64,000 nucleotides of DNA from Lederbergia graminis (GTDB lineage: Bacteria > Bacillota > Bacilli > Bacillales > Bacillaceae_C): positions 744,001-808,000 of the forward strand of contig NZ_JBHSMC010000001.1 in NCBI RefSeq assembly GCF_042655485.1, given 5' to 3'. Below, one piece after another: positions 33,836 to 42,875 of this stretch; within the stretch, counting starts at the first letter, position 1, and each line of letters begins with the position of its first letter. The translations under genes and the position numbers were made by a program. Below the pieces are notes generated by a model, which was given only the letters and a program-made list of their open reading frames with translations, searched no databases and was not told the origin of the DNA.

Positions 33836-35668
33836 TTATATTGCTCTCATAACTTTAAATTGAGCTTCAATTAGACGGTAATATTCACCTTTGTGTAGCA
33901 TTAATTCATCATGATTTCCTTCTTCGATAATATTACCTTGCTCGAGTACAAAGATTTTATCTGCTTCTCGAATTGTTGAAAGACGATGAGCGATAATAAT
34001 GGATGTTCTTCCTTCTAGAAGTAATTTTAACGCTTTTTGAATTTGTACTTCTGTTTCAGTATCAATACTTGCAGTTGCTTCGTCCAAAATGATAATTCTC
34101 GGATCCGCTAACAACGCCCTTGCAAATGACAACAATTGTCTTTCTCCAACAGAAAGTATATTTCCGCGCTCTTCTACTTCCGTATCATATCCCATCGGTA
34201 ATTTTTCAATAAATTTATTTGCACCAATCGCAGTTGCTGCTGCAATTACTTCTTCATTCGTCGCTGTTGGTCTACCGAAGCGAATATTCTCCATAATAGT
34301 ACCAGAGAAGATGAACGTATCTTGTAGCACAACACTGATTTGATGACGAAGACTAGATAATGATACATCACGCAAATCATGTCCGTCGACTAAAACTGCA
34401 CCAGCAGTAGGATCATAGAATCGAGAAATTAAGTTAGCTATTGTAGACTTACCAGAACCAGTATGACCAACTAGAGCAATTGTTTGGCCTGGCTTCATTT
34501 CTAGTGAAATTCCTTTTAGTGCTTGACGTTTATCATCATATGAGAACTCTACATCTTTAAATTCAATTCTACCTTCAATATCATGTAATTCAATTGCTTC
34601 TTGCTTTTCATCGACAATTGGACGTTCATCTAAATATTCAAAAATACGTTCAGACGAAGACATTGCCATTAATAACTGATTATATAACTGACCAATTCTC
34701 GATATTGGTTCCCAGAACATACCTAAGTAGAAAGCAAACGCAACAAATTTACCAAAAGACAAGCTGTCTGTTTGAATTAAATGTGCCCCATACCAAATTA
34801 ACACAGCAGATCCAATTGCATTTGTTAATTCAATTAATGGACGGAAGTAGGCACTTTTCTTGGAGGCGTTTCTCCATGCCTCATAGTTCTCTTCATTTAC
34901 ACCATTAAAGAAAGCCATGTTTTCTTTTTCCTGAGTGAAACTTTGAGTAACTCTAATTCCTTGAATACTCTCATTCAAATGAGAATTTAGCTTAGATTGC
35001 TTTAATCTCATGAACTGCCAAGATCTACGGATATTGCGACGTAGTTTAGTAGAAATTAAGAACATTAAAGGTAATATAATTAGAACAGCCAACATTAACT
35101 GTGGACTTAACGTAAATAAAATAATAATAACCCCGAACAACATCAATATATCCATAAAGATATTAATAACACCATTTGTAAATAAATCTTGAAGTGAGTT
35201 AGTGTCGTTCATAATCCTTACCAAAATTGATCCGGCTGAACGTTGATCAAAAAAGTTATGGGATAAATTTTGAACATGTGTAAAAATATGCTTCCTTAAG
35301 TCATAGACAACATTTTGTCCAAGCTCATTACTCCATTTTATACGGTAAATATTGGCGACATAAGAAATCAAATATAAGACAGCAATTGCGAATACTAGCC
35401 ACATTAGCATGGAGAAGTCTCTATTCTCCTCAATCGCCTTTTCTAAAGCATAAACACCTATCATGATTGGTATTATTAATCTTACGATCGTTGTAATTAA
35501 AACCGTGATAATTGATTTTAGCAATAAATTTTTAGAATATGGTTTTAAATATTCTATTAGTCTCCCCATTTGTTTCCAGTTAAACGGCTTCTCAATTAAC
35601 TGTTCAGAGGAATATCGGAAACGCTCTAACACAAGTGGATTGACTTTTTTTGTTTTATCCATCTTCAT
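33836..35668 (-). CDS. ABC exporter half-transporter, catalytic-type ATPase (YknV-like)
   Basis: 610 aa. N-terminal six-helix type-1 exporter membrane domain (about 50-330) and C-terminal nucleotide-binding domain: Walker A GHTGSGKS, Walker B IIILDEATASID with catalytic Glu, switch histidine IIAHRLST. The signature is LSVGERQ, not LSGGQ. That pattern, next to a half with the opposite defect, is characteristic of heterodimeric multidrug exporters. Its start lies 3 nt after the partner's stop. Likely exports drugs, lipids or peptides; substrate unknown. Confidence 0.9.
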   Translation of the reverse strand: MKMDKTKKVNPLVLERFRYSSEQLIEKPFNWKQMGRLIEYLKPYSKNLLLKSIITVLITTIVRLIIPIMIGVYALEKAIEENRDFSMLMWLVFAIAVLYLISYVANIYRIKWSNELGQNVVYDLRKHIFTHVQNLSHNFFDQRSAGSILVRIMNDTNSLQDLFTNGVINIFMDILMLFGVIIILFTLSPQLMLAVLIILPLMFLISTKLRRNIRRSWQFMRLKQSKLNSHLNESIQGIRVTQSFTQEKENMAFFNGVNEENYEAWRNASKKSAYFRPLIELTNAIGSAVLIWYGAHLIQTDSLSFGKFVAFAFYLGMFWEPISRIGQLYNQLLMAMSSSERIFEYLDERPIVDEKQEAIELHDIEGRIEFKDVEFSYDDKRQALKGISLEMKPGQTIALVGHTGSGKSTIANLISRFYDPTAGAVLVDGHDLRDVSLSSLRHQISVVLQDTFIFSGTIMENIRFGRPTATNEEVIAAATAIGANKFIEKLPMGYDTEVEERGNILSVGERQLLSFARALLADPRIIILDEATASIDTETEVQIQKALKLLLEGRTSIIIAHRLSTIREADKIFVLEQGNIIEEGNHDELMLHKGEYYRLIEAQFKVMRAI

Positions 35669-35671
35669 TCC

Positions 35672-37426
35672 TCACCCTCGCTGACCTTGCAAAATTGCTT
35701 GCTGATCCTGGAATTGGATTTTATATACACGTTCATAAGGACCGCCATTTTGAAGAAGTTGTTCATGCTTCCCTCTTTCAACAATTCTACCATTATCTAA
35801 TACTAGTATCTCGTCCGCATGTTTTAAGGAAGAAATACGATGAGCAATTATAAATGTTGTTCTTCCATTCATTACTTCACGGAGTGCACCTTGTATTTTA
35901 AACTCAGTCTCCATGTCAACTGCACTTGTTGCATCATCTAGTATTAAAATGCTTGGATCTTGGCAGATAGCGCGAGCAATAGAAATACGTTGCTTTTGAC
36001 CACCTGATAAACCTAATCCACGTTCACCAAGTACTGTGTCGTATCCTTCAGGTAAGTCCATAATAAAATTATGTGCATCTGCTCTTTTTGCAGCTTCCAT
36101 AATGTCTTCCATCGATGCTTCAGGACGACCATAAGCGATATTAGCCTTAATTGTGGAAGAAAATAGAAAACTTTCTTGCATCACAAAACCGATATTGCTT
36201 CTTAATGATTTTAAGGAGTACTCATTTACATTTCTTCCATCAATTAGTACTTCGCCTTTCTCGGCTTCATAAAATCTAGTAATCAACTGGGTAATACTAG
36301 TTTTTCCGGAACCGGTTGCACCCAATAATCCAATAATCTTTCCAGGCTCTGCTTTAAAGTTAATGTCTTGTAACGCTTCGTTATCATCACCTGCATACCG
36401 AAGAGATACATTCTTAAATTCAACTTCACCTAACAACCTTTCTGGAGCATAGGCATCCTCTTTCTCTTGGATTTCTTCCTTCACTTCGAGTACTTCTAGT
36501 AATCTTTCACCAGAAGCCTTAGACTGAGAAAACATGTTAATTGTAAATCCAAGACTCATGATTGGCCATAATACAAAACCTACAAGACTGTAAAATGCTA
36601 CTAATTCACCTGGAGTTAAGCTGCCATTGATTACAAGGTAACCCCCGAATGAAAGCATCACTACAACACAGAGGTTTCCGAGGAATTCCATCAATGGAAA
36701 ATACTTCGCCCAAATTCCAGATGTAAAGATCATTTGGTCTTTGTAATCCGTATTCGATACATTAAATTTACCATTTTGAAATTCTTCACGTGACAAAGAT
36801 TTGACTGTGTTAATCCCAGAAATATTCTCTTGAACATTCGTATTTAATCTTCCGAATGATTTTCTAATCCCTCGGAATGCAGGATGCACAGAGCGATCAA
36901 ACTTATATACGACAAAGAGTAGAAAAGGTAATGATACCATTGTAGCAAGAGTAAGTGGTACAGAATAAAAGAACATAACCCCGAATGCTACTGATAACAT
37001 TAATATGAATCTAAATAACTCGGAAAACCCCATAGATAAAAAGAATCTGAAAGTCTCCACATCTGCTGTTAATCGTGACATTAAATCCCCTGTTTTTGCG
37101 TTATCATAATAACTAAATGGCAAAAACTGTAGTTTTTCATATAGTGCGTTCCGCATTCTATACACAGATTTAATTCCAAATAAATCACCGGTATATTGCT
37201 GGATATATGTTGCTATTCCTTTGATAACCATAATTCCAAGAAATCCTAAAGTTAGTGTTGGAATTAAATCATACTGACCCTTATATATCACCTTATCAAT
37301 CGTTTGTTGTAGTATAACCGGATATACTACTGTGAGTCCTGTTACAATTAACAAGAAAACCATTGAAAAGATGAAGTAATTTTTATATGGCCAGTAGTAT
37401 TGCCTTAACTTTTTAAAAACTTCCAC
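35672..37426 (-). CDS. ABC exporter half-transporter, degenerate-site ATPase (YknU-like)
   Basis: 584 aa. Six-helix exporter domain followed by an ATPase domain: Walker A GATGSGKT, signature LSGGQKQ, Walker B ILILDDATSAVD with Asp in place of the catalytic Glu, switch IIAHRISS. It pairs with the downstream half as a heterodimer with one degenerate ATP site. Initiation is taken at the GTG at 37426, 7 nt after AAGGGAGG; the open frame to 37456 includes the ribosome binding site. Length agrees with B. subtilis YknU. Confidence 0.9.
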   Translation of the reverse strand: MEVFKKLRQYYWPYKNYFIFSMVFLLIVTGLTVVYPVILQQTIDKVIYKGQYDLIPTLTLGFLGIMVIKGIATYIQQYTGDLFGIKSVYRMRNALYEKLQFLPFSYYDNAKTGDLMSRLTADVETFRFFLSMGFSELFRFILMLSVAFGVMFFYSVPLTLATMVSLPFLLFVVYKFDRSVHPAFRGIRKSFGRLNTNVQENISGINTVKSLSREEFQNGKFNVSNTDYKDQMIFTSGIWAKYFPLMEFLGNLCVVVMLSFGGYLVINGSLTPGELVAFYSLVGFVLWPIMSLGFTINMFSQSKASGERLLEVLEVKEEIQEKEDAYAPERLLGEVEFKNVSLRYAGDDNEALQDINFKAEPGKIIGLLGATGSGKTSITQLITRFYEAEKGEVLIDGRNVNEYSLKSLRSNIGFVMQESFLFSSTIKANIAYGRPEASMEDIMEAAKRADAHNFIMDLPEGYDTVLGERGLGLSGGQKQRISIARAICQDPSILILDDATSAVDMETEFKIQGALREVMNGRTTFIIAHRISSLKHADEILVLDNGRIVERGKHEQLLQNGGPYERVYKIQFQDQQAILQGQRG

Positions 37427-37617
37427 GCAATTCCCTCCCTTATGCCAAATGACCATGATAATAAATATATCGGTTTACGAATTATTTTTCCAGTATTTTT
37501 TCAATTATTTTCATTTTTCCATCCAATTAACGAACCCCCCTACATCAAAAGTCTGAGAAGAAAAAAATCATAAGTTCATTCCAAGCAAGTTTTTAAAAAA
37601 AGTGTAAGTTAAATAAA

Positions 37618-37648
37618 AAAAGAATGCCCTAAAAATAATATGGGCACT
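37618..37648 (-). terminator. Terminator after DHA2 transporter
   Basis: TGCCC and GGGCA arms with a 12-nt A+T-rich loop. On the minus strand a T-run follows. Moderate stem only. Confidence 0.6.
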
Positions 37649-37698
37649 CATAACATCTAATGAACTTTGATTATTATTCTTTTTGATTAAATAGCAAC

Positions 37699-39222
37699 CT
37701 ATTTATTTACTACTTTTTCATTTGAATCAACGTTCATTCTAGGCAATAGGAATATAAGGAAAAAACTAATAAGTGCCACGAAAAGTATTGTAATGTATAC
37801 CGTGTGAAGCGATATCTCTAATCCTTCTTGAAGTAAATTCTTAACCTCCGGTAAAAGAGTATTTCTTTCTTCTTCATTCAATAACTTATTCGTCGAGTCC
37901 AATGTCAAGAGCTCACCAATATCGTTTCCTTGTTTTGAAAAATAACGCATAATTTGACCATTTAGAATTCCACCTAAAAGTGCAGCACCAACTGTATTAC
38001 CAAGATTCCGCATAAACATATTAGATGCAGTAGCAATGCCTCGTTGTTGCCATGCTACAGCTTCTTGTATTAGTACAATAAAAGATGTTGATGTTAGTCC
38101 CATTCCTACTCCTACAAAAAAGGATGAAACAGCTGCTCCTATAGGACCGAACTCCGGAACAATGAATACAAATAAACTGCCACCAATTACTAATGAGATA
38201 CCTCCTAAAATGGAGGTATTTCGAAAACCAATTGTAAGTATCAATCTTCCTGATAATGTCGATGCTATTGGCCACCCAATAGACATGGCTGTTAATGTAA
38301 AACCAGCAATAGTTGCATTCTTCTCCATTACACCTTGAACAAACGCAGGCAGAAAACTCGAAATACCAATTAATATTATCCCTGTTAGAAACGAGACAAT
38401 ATTAGCTATTAATATGGGACGAGTATTCCATAATGAGAAAGGCATCATTGGTTCAGGTGTTTTTCTTTCCTTTAAAATAAATAAAATAAGCGTAACGAAA
38501 GAGATCATTGATATTAATATTGTCTCCATCGAATACCATTCCCATTGTACTCCTCCTTCTACAAGGACGAGCATACAAGCAGATACTGAAACTGTAAGCA
38601 GAATCGCTCCTACATAATCAATAGATGCTTTTCTTTTTACATTAGATTCCTGTAGAAAAACCCATAATCCAATCATCGCAATGAAACCGATAGGAATGTT
38701 AACCCAGAATACCCAACGCCAGCTTACATATTCAACGAGCAAGCCACCTACTGCAGGACCCATTACTGCTGAAATTCCCCAAACACTAGATAAATACCCT
38801 TGTATTTTAGCCCGTTCCTCTTTCGGATAAATATCTCCGATTATAGTAGTTGCAATCGGCATAACTGCACCAGCACCAATGCCTTGTACAAAGCGATAAA
38901 CAATCAACTGATTCATTGTTAGAGCAAATCCACAAAGTACTGACCCAATAAGAAAAATGATAATTCCAATTGAGATGATTATTTTCCTTCCAAATAAATC
39001 TGCTAATTTCCCGTAAATCAGAACTGTAATCGTTGTCATTAATAAATACGATGAAAATACCCAGCTATAATGTGAGAAGCCACCCAGATCACCAACAATC
39101 GCAGGTATAGCGGTAGCAACAATTGTTCCTTCAATTGCCCCCATAAACATTACAAGCATAACACAGATAAGTACATAGACTCGCTTCGTTTGTTTTGTAT
39201 TGGATATTGTATGTAGGCTCAA
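37699..39222 (-). CDS. DHA2-family MFS drug exporter (14 TM)
   Basis: 507 aa with fourteen hydrophobic helices. Typical EmrB/QacA motifs are visible: LDGTIV-like AIEGTIVATAIPAI in helix 1, GKLADLFGRKI in loop 2-3, RFVQGIGAGAVMPI, and GPAVGGLLVEYVSWRWVFWVNIPIG (motif C) in helix 5. A proton-coupled multidrug or quaternary-compound exporter is likely. The start is a TTG after GGAGTGGGA. It is a single gene. Confidence 0.9.
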   Translation of the reverse strand: MSLHTISNTKQTKRVYVLICVMLVMFMGAIEGTIVATAIPAIVGDLGGFSHYSWVFSSYLLMTTITVLIYGKLADLFGRKIIISIGIIIFLIGSVLCGFALTMNQLIVYRFVQGIGAGAVMPIATTIIGDIYPKEERAKIQGYLSSVWGISAVMGPAVGGLLVEYVSWRWVFWVNIPIGFIAMIGLWVFLQESNVKRKASIDYVGAILLTVSVSACMLVLVEGGVQWEWYSMETILISMISFVTLILFILKERKTPEPMMPFSLWNTRPILIANIVSFLTGIILIGISSFLPAFVQGVMEKNATIAGFTLTAMSIGWPIASTLSGRLILTIGFRNTSILGGISLVIGGSLFVFIVPEFGPIGAAVSSFFVGVGMGLTSTSFIVLIQEAVAWQQRGIATASNMFMRNLGNTVGAALLGGILNGQIMRYFSKQGNDIGELLTLDSTNKLLNEEERNTLLPEVKNLLQEGLEISLHTVYITILFVALISFFLIFLLPRMNVDSNEKVVNK

Positions 39223-39289
39223 CTAACATCCCACTCCATTCAAATCGGGAAATAGTAAATGTAGCCCCTACATCCAGGAGCTACATTTA

Positions 39290-39730
39290 TTATTGATTAA
39301 TAATATGATGTTTCAATTCTTTCAAAAGAATCCTTCTCGTGAAAATGCCCTCAAAAAAACCTTCACTATCCTCAACACAAAGAAAAGGATGGTTAATCAA
39401 TAAATCAATCGCTGTTTCGAGGTTCTCTTCCAAAGTAATTTTGGGTATTTTAACTAACATTACATCTTCCACTTTTTTATCGGCTAATTTTTCAAATTCA
39501 ATCCGTTCTAGTCCTAAAAGGGATTCTGTAATCATTGCAGAACTAATGAGTCCATGTAAACGAAATCTGGCATCCAGAACTGGTATAGCGGAATACCCAC
39601 TCTTTGTCAGCACTAGGAGTGCATGTTCTAGACTATTCCCAATTTGTACATGTGCAACCTTTTCTGCGGGTATCATATACTTACTAATTTTTGGTTCTAT
39701 AAAATCTTGATTATGACGTAAGGAAAGCAT
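39290..39730 (-). CDS. darB: CBS-domain c-di-AMP-binding protein DarB (YkuL/CbpB)
   Basis: 146 aa consisting of two CBS domains. It has strong similarity to B. subtilis DarB (KVAHVQIGNSLEHALLVLTKSGYSAIPVLD, LERIEFEKL, FEGIFTRR.LLKEL). DarB senses low c-di-AMP; in its apo form it interacts with Rel and with pyruvate carboxylase to link K+ status to metabolism. The Shine-Dalgarno GAGGGAG is clear. It forms a group with ykuJ and ykyB nearby, as in B. subtilis. Confidence 0.93.
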   Translation of the reverse strand: MLSLRHNQDFIEPKISKYMIPAEKVAHVQIGNSLEHALLVLTKSGYSAIPVLDARFRLHGLISSAMITESLLGLERIEFEKLADKKVEDVMLVKIPKITLEENLETAIDLLINHPFLCVEDSEGFFEGIFTRRILLKELKHHIINQ

Positions 39731-39824
39731 CGAAAAACTCCCTCATCTCTATATTTCATTTCTAATTCATTTTAACATAATTGTATATAGAAGATTGGGT
39801 TAATGTGTAAATTCCATTAAGAAT

Positions 39825-40082
39825 TCATGAAGATGATGTTTTTTCCTCTTGTACAATCTCAAAGATTTCAATGGCAGCCATATCAATATCATCAAATTGA
39901 TATTTTTTCTTATAACGATCTTTATCATATTCTTCTACTTCATACATATTAGTTGCTGGAAAGTATTTAACCTGACATAATACCTTCCCATTTACTTCAA
40001 ATAACCTTTGTGGTAAATCCTCATGATCTTCTGATTTTTGCATTGATTGCAACCTTTGAATTATTCCTGCTAATTGAGACAT
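39825..40082 (-). CDS. ykuJ: YkuJ family protein
   Basis: 85-residue cytosolic protein (MSQLAGIIQRLQSMQKSEDHED, ...FDDIDMAAIEIFEIVQ) matching B. subtilis YkuJ, a small alpha/beta protein of unknown function. Good ribosome binding site (AAAGGAG). It is upstream of darB on the same strand, as in B. subtilis. Confidence 0.9.
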   Translation of the reverse strand: MSQLAGIIQRLQSMQKSEDHEDLPQRLFEVNGKVLCQVKYFPATNMYEVEEYDKDRYKKKYQFDDIDMAAIEIFEIVQEEKTSSS

Positions 40083-40276
40083 TTAAAAACTCCTTTCTTT
40101 GGAAAGCCACTTGTTATTATAAAAGAGTTTGGTATGTGATTGCAAACATCAAAAAATTCACTTTTATTAATATTAATCAATACTGTTAAAATCTACTTCG
40201 TTCTCTTTCCTTATAATAAATACAATGATATAATATGCATAATTTAGTTTCTTAAAATAAAGAAAGGTGAAATTTA

Positions 40277-40732
40277 ATGGATTATCGAACCCGTAATTCA
40301 ACCGAACTTACTGTATCGAACCTATCACAAGCCATTTTTACCGTTAATCGGCATGCAAAAACAGCTACTAATCCTTCATTTTTATATGACCTAAAAAAAA
40401 CAGCAATTAACAAAATGATTCGAGAAAAAAAAGCAACTAAAATAGGTCTTCATTTCTCAAGAAACCCGAAATTTAGTCAACAAAGATCTGATGTACTTAT
40501 CGAATGTGGTGACTATTTGTTTCATATTCCCCCAACAAAAGAGGATTTCAAAGAATTGCCTCATCTTGGTCAGCTAGACTCAAATTTCCGCAACCCAAAA
40601 ACCTACATGTCTCTCAGTATAGCAAAAAAAATACTTCAACGTTATACCGGCATAAAGGAAGACAATAAACCTCAAACAAGGACACCTAATAAACCGGTAT
40701 TTAAGAAGCTTGGGGAAAGTTTTTATAATTAG
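40277..40732 (+). CDS. ykyB: YkyB family protein
   Basis: 151 aa, basic cytosolic protein (LSQAIFTVNRHAKTA, KIGLHFSRNPKFSQQRSDVLIECGDYLFHIPPTKEDF) matching B. subtilis YkyB in length and sequence style. Function unknown; the family is limited to bacilli. AAAGGTG precedes ATG. It is convergent with the CheW-like gene and shares a terminator with it. Confidence 0.88.
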   Translation: MDYRTRNSTELTVSNLSQAIFTVNRHAKTATNPSFLYDLKKTAINKMIREKKATKIGLHFSRNPKFSQQRSDVLIECGDYLFHIPPTKEDFKELPHLGQLDSNFRNPKTYMSLSIAKKILQRYTGIKEDNKPQTRTPNKPVFKKLGESFYN

Positions 40733-40734
40733 AA

Positions 40735-40772
40735 ATAGCCCGGACTCCTTCTATAAGGACTTCGGGCTATAT
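40735..40772. terminator. Bidirectional terminator between ykyB and cheW-like gene
   Basis: ATAGCCCG(G)A..TCCTT / AAGGA..CGGGCTAT long stem with a small loop and T-rich flank on both sides. Confidence 0.85.
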
Positions 40773-40783
40773 TTCTTTTGCTT

Positions 40784-41233
40784 TTATGCTATATTTTTGT
40801 GATTTTGAATTGTATCCAAAACCTTTGTAAAATCTACTAATTTTATCGCTTCTTTACTACCAACCTGTACTTCAGCAATTATGAATGATTCTTTTACATC
40901 TTGCGCATCCTCTATTTCTACTATTTGTTCAGAGGATGCTCGAACAATATCATTAACTTCTTCTACTGGAAAAACAACACTGTGTCCTTTCACTTTGGCA
41001 ACAATAAAGCGTGTATAGTTTAGATGTAAATCGTTGTTATTCAATAATCTACTAAAGTCAATAACAGGTAGAATTTCTCCCCTAAGCTGGATTATTCCCG
41101 TTATTGCGGGGTGTGCATATGGAATTGGTGTAATAGTAGTACTCTGAATAATTTCTTGTACTAGTAAGACATCTATTCCGTAACTTTTCCTAGCTAACCG
41201 AAATTCAATCATTTCTTTACTTTCATCTTTCAT
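40784..41233 (-). CDS. CheW-domain chemotaxis coupling protein (stand-alone)
   Basis: 149 aa forming one CheW domain (IEFRLARKSYGIDVLLVQEII, PYAHPAITGIIQLRGEILPVIDF, VVFPVEEVNDIVRAS). CheW couples receptors to CheA. In B. subtilis the gene beside ykyB is cheV, a CheW-receiver fusion. Here the reading frame stops after the CheW domain and a terminator follows at once, so there is no receiver. No other chemotaxis gene lies in the window. Confidence 0.85.
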   Translation of the reverse strand: MKDESKEMIEFRLARKSYGIDVLLVQEIIQSTTITPIPYAHPAITGIIQLRGEILPVIDFSRLLNNNDLHLNYTRFIVAKVKGHSVVFPVEEVNDIVRASSEQIVEIEDAQDVKESFIIAEVQVGSKEAIKLVDFTKVLDTIQNHKNIA

Positions 41234-41267
41234 ATACTCTTCAAACCTTTCATATTCAATGCCGATT

Positions 41268-42140
41268 TTATTCCCAAAACTTAATTAATGCTTGTGTACC
41301 ACTATTTTCTTCCCCATTTTGAGCAAGGGTTGCATACATTTGTTTCGCTAATTTTAGTCCTGGTAATTGTAGATTCATTTTCTCAGCTTCCTCAATAGCA
41401 ATGCTCATATCCTTAATAAAATGCTTAATAAAAAAACCAGGCGAATAATCCTTCTTTAATACACGAGGAATTAAATTTGACATAGACCAACTACCGGCTG
41501 CACCATTACTAATGGATTTTAATACAGTTTCTGGATCGAGACCTGCTTTTTGTGCATAGACAAACGCTTCTGTAACACCGATCATATTGGAGGCAATTGC
41601 AATCTGATTACACATTTTTGTGTGTTGCCCAGACCCTGCAGGACCTTGAAATACAATATTCTCTCCAATGACTTGGAACAGTGATAATACTTTATCAAAA
41701 GTACTCCTGTCCCCACCAACCATAATAGATAATGTAGCATTTTTAGCTCCAATATCACCACCTGACACAGGTGCATCTAATGCTTCCACTCTGTGCTCTT
41801 TAGCAAGCTGGAAAATTTGTTTCGCTAGTGTCGGTGTTGATGTTGTCATATCTACTAATATAGTTCCCTCTTGAACTCCAGCAAAAATTCCCTCAGATCC
41901 TAAATACACTTCTTCTACATCATGAGGGTACCCAACCATAGTGAATATAACATCTGATATTTCAGCTAGCTGTCTAGGACTGTCACACCATTTTGCTCCT
42001 TCTGTAAGTAACGTATTAGCTTTTGATTTTGTTCTAGTATTTATAGTTACAGTAAAGCCGTTACTCATTAAATTACGGACAATACTCTCACCCATTACAC
42101 CTATTCCAATAAAACCAATTCTAGTATTAGTATCCATCAT
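41268..42140 (-). CDS. ykwC: Beta-hydroxyacid dehydrogenase (YkwC-like)
   Basis: 290-aa NAD(P)-dependent oxidoreductase of the 3-hydroxyisobutyrate dehydrogenase family. N-terminal Rossmann motif GFIGIGVMGESIVRNL, substrate motif DAPVSGGDIGAKNATLSIMVGG, catalytic lysine region GSGQHTKMCNQ. The exact substrate (hydroxyisobutyrate, tartronate semialdehyde or succinic-semialdehyde-type compound) cannot be read from sequence. Start 42140 has AAGGAAGGA upstream; the frame to 42167 contains that site. Confidence 0.88.
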   Translation of the reverse strand: MMDTNTRIGFIGIGVMGESIVRNLMSNGFTVTINTRTKSKANTLLTEGAKWCDSPRQLAEISDVIFTMVGYPHDVEEVYLGSEGIFAGVQEGTILVDMTTSTPTLAKQIFQLAKEHRVEALDAPVSGGDIGAKNATLSIMVGGDRSTFDKVLSLFQVIGENIVFQGPAGSGQHTKMCNQIAIASNMIGVTEAFVYAQKAGLDPETVLKSISNGAAGSWSMSNLIPRVLKKDYSPGFFIKHFIKDMSIAIEEAEKMNLQLPGLKLAKQMYATLAQNGEENSGTQALIKFWE

Positions 42141-42197
42141 AATAGTGTCCTTCCTTTTATGTAGCAAAGAGAAAACCTTTACAGCTACATCTAAATA

Positions 42198-42581
42198 TTA
42201 TTTTCCCTCTATATTTAACTCAATCAAATTATTATCTGGGTCAGTACAAAATACTTGGACAAAACCACTTTTCGTCCCTTTATTCTCAAAATACGGAACA
42301 TTATTTTCTCGTAAACATGTAATTGCTGCATCGTAATTTTTCACTCTAATTGCAAAATGCCCATCTTTTGTATCTATATTTTTTTTCGCTCTAAATGTAC
42401 TGGATTCAGGATAGGCGATTAGATGAAGCTGTTGATCTCCAATTTGATACCATGCTCCTGGAAAATCAAATGGTGGACGCTCTATTTCTGTTAATCCGAG
42501 AATGTTTCCATAGAAATGCTTACACTCCTCCAGTTTTGTTACTGTAAGACTTACATGGTGCATCCCAACAATTTCAATCAT
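42198..42581 (-). CDS. VOC (glyoxalase/bleomycin-resistance) family protein
   Basis: 127-aa metalloprotein of the vicinal oxygen chelate fold with two beta-alpha-beta-beta-beta modules. Likely metal ligands are H8/H9 in GMHHVSL, the histidine of LHLIAY, HFAIRV, and the Glu of LIELN. The position 57 nt upstream of the dehydrogenase suggests a shared transcript. Function not determinable; could be a lyase, isomerase or dioxygenase. Confidence 0.85.
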   Translation of the reverse strand: MIEIVGMHHVSLTVTKLEECKHFYGNILGLTEIERPPFDFPGAWYQIGDQQLHLIAYPESSTFRAKKNIDTKDGHFAIRVKNYDAAITCLRENNVPYFENKGTKSGFVQVFCTDPDNNLIELNIEGK

Positions 42582-42738
42582 TATGCTCTTCCCCTCTCAT
42601 ATAATTCTAAAATATTTCTATTATTACCATACTATTCTCTCTAAGCGAATACCATTATTTTTTACTTAATTAGAACTTCACTTGAGCTACAGATAAAGAT
42701 TGGATGATTTCACTAATAGTTATTTTCATTCATAACAT

Positions 42739-42768
42739 AAAAAAATCCGCTAGACAAATGTCTAGCGG
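42739..42768 (-). terminator. Terminator downstream of ptsI
   Basis: Perfect 10-bp stem CCGCTAGACA / TGTCTAGCGG with only 2 nt between, followed on the minus strand by ATTTTTTT. It lies about 107 nt beyond the ptsI stop. Confidence 0.85.
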
Positions 42769-42875
42769 TAAAAAGGGGGAAAAATGAGAATGAAATGACT
42801 AGGAATCGTCATATCAATCATGATTATTAGTCTATACCACCTTTTTATAATTTATACACTCAGATAACATTACAA

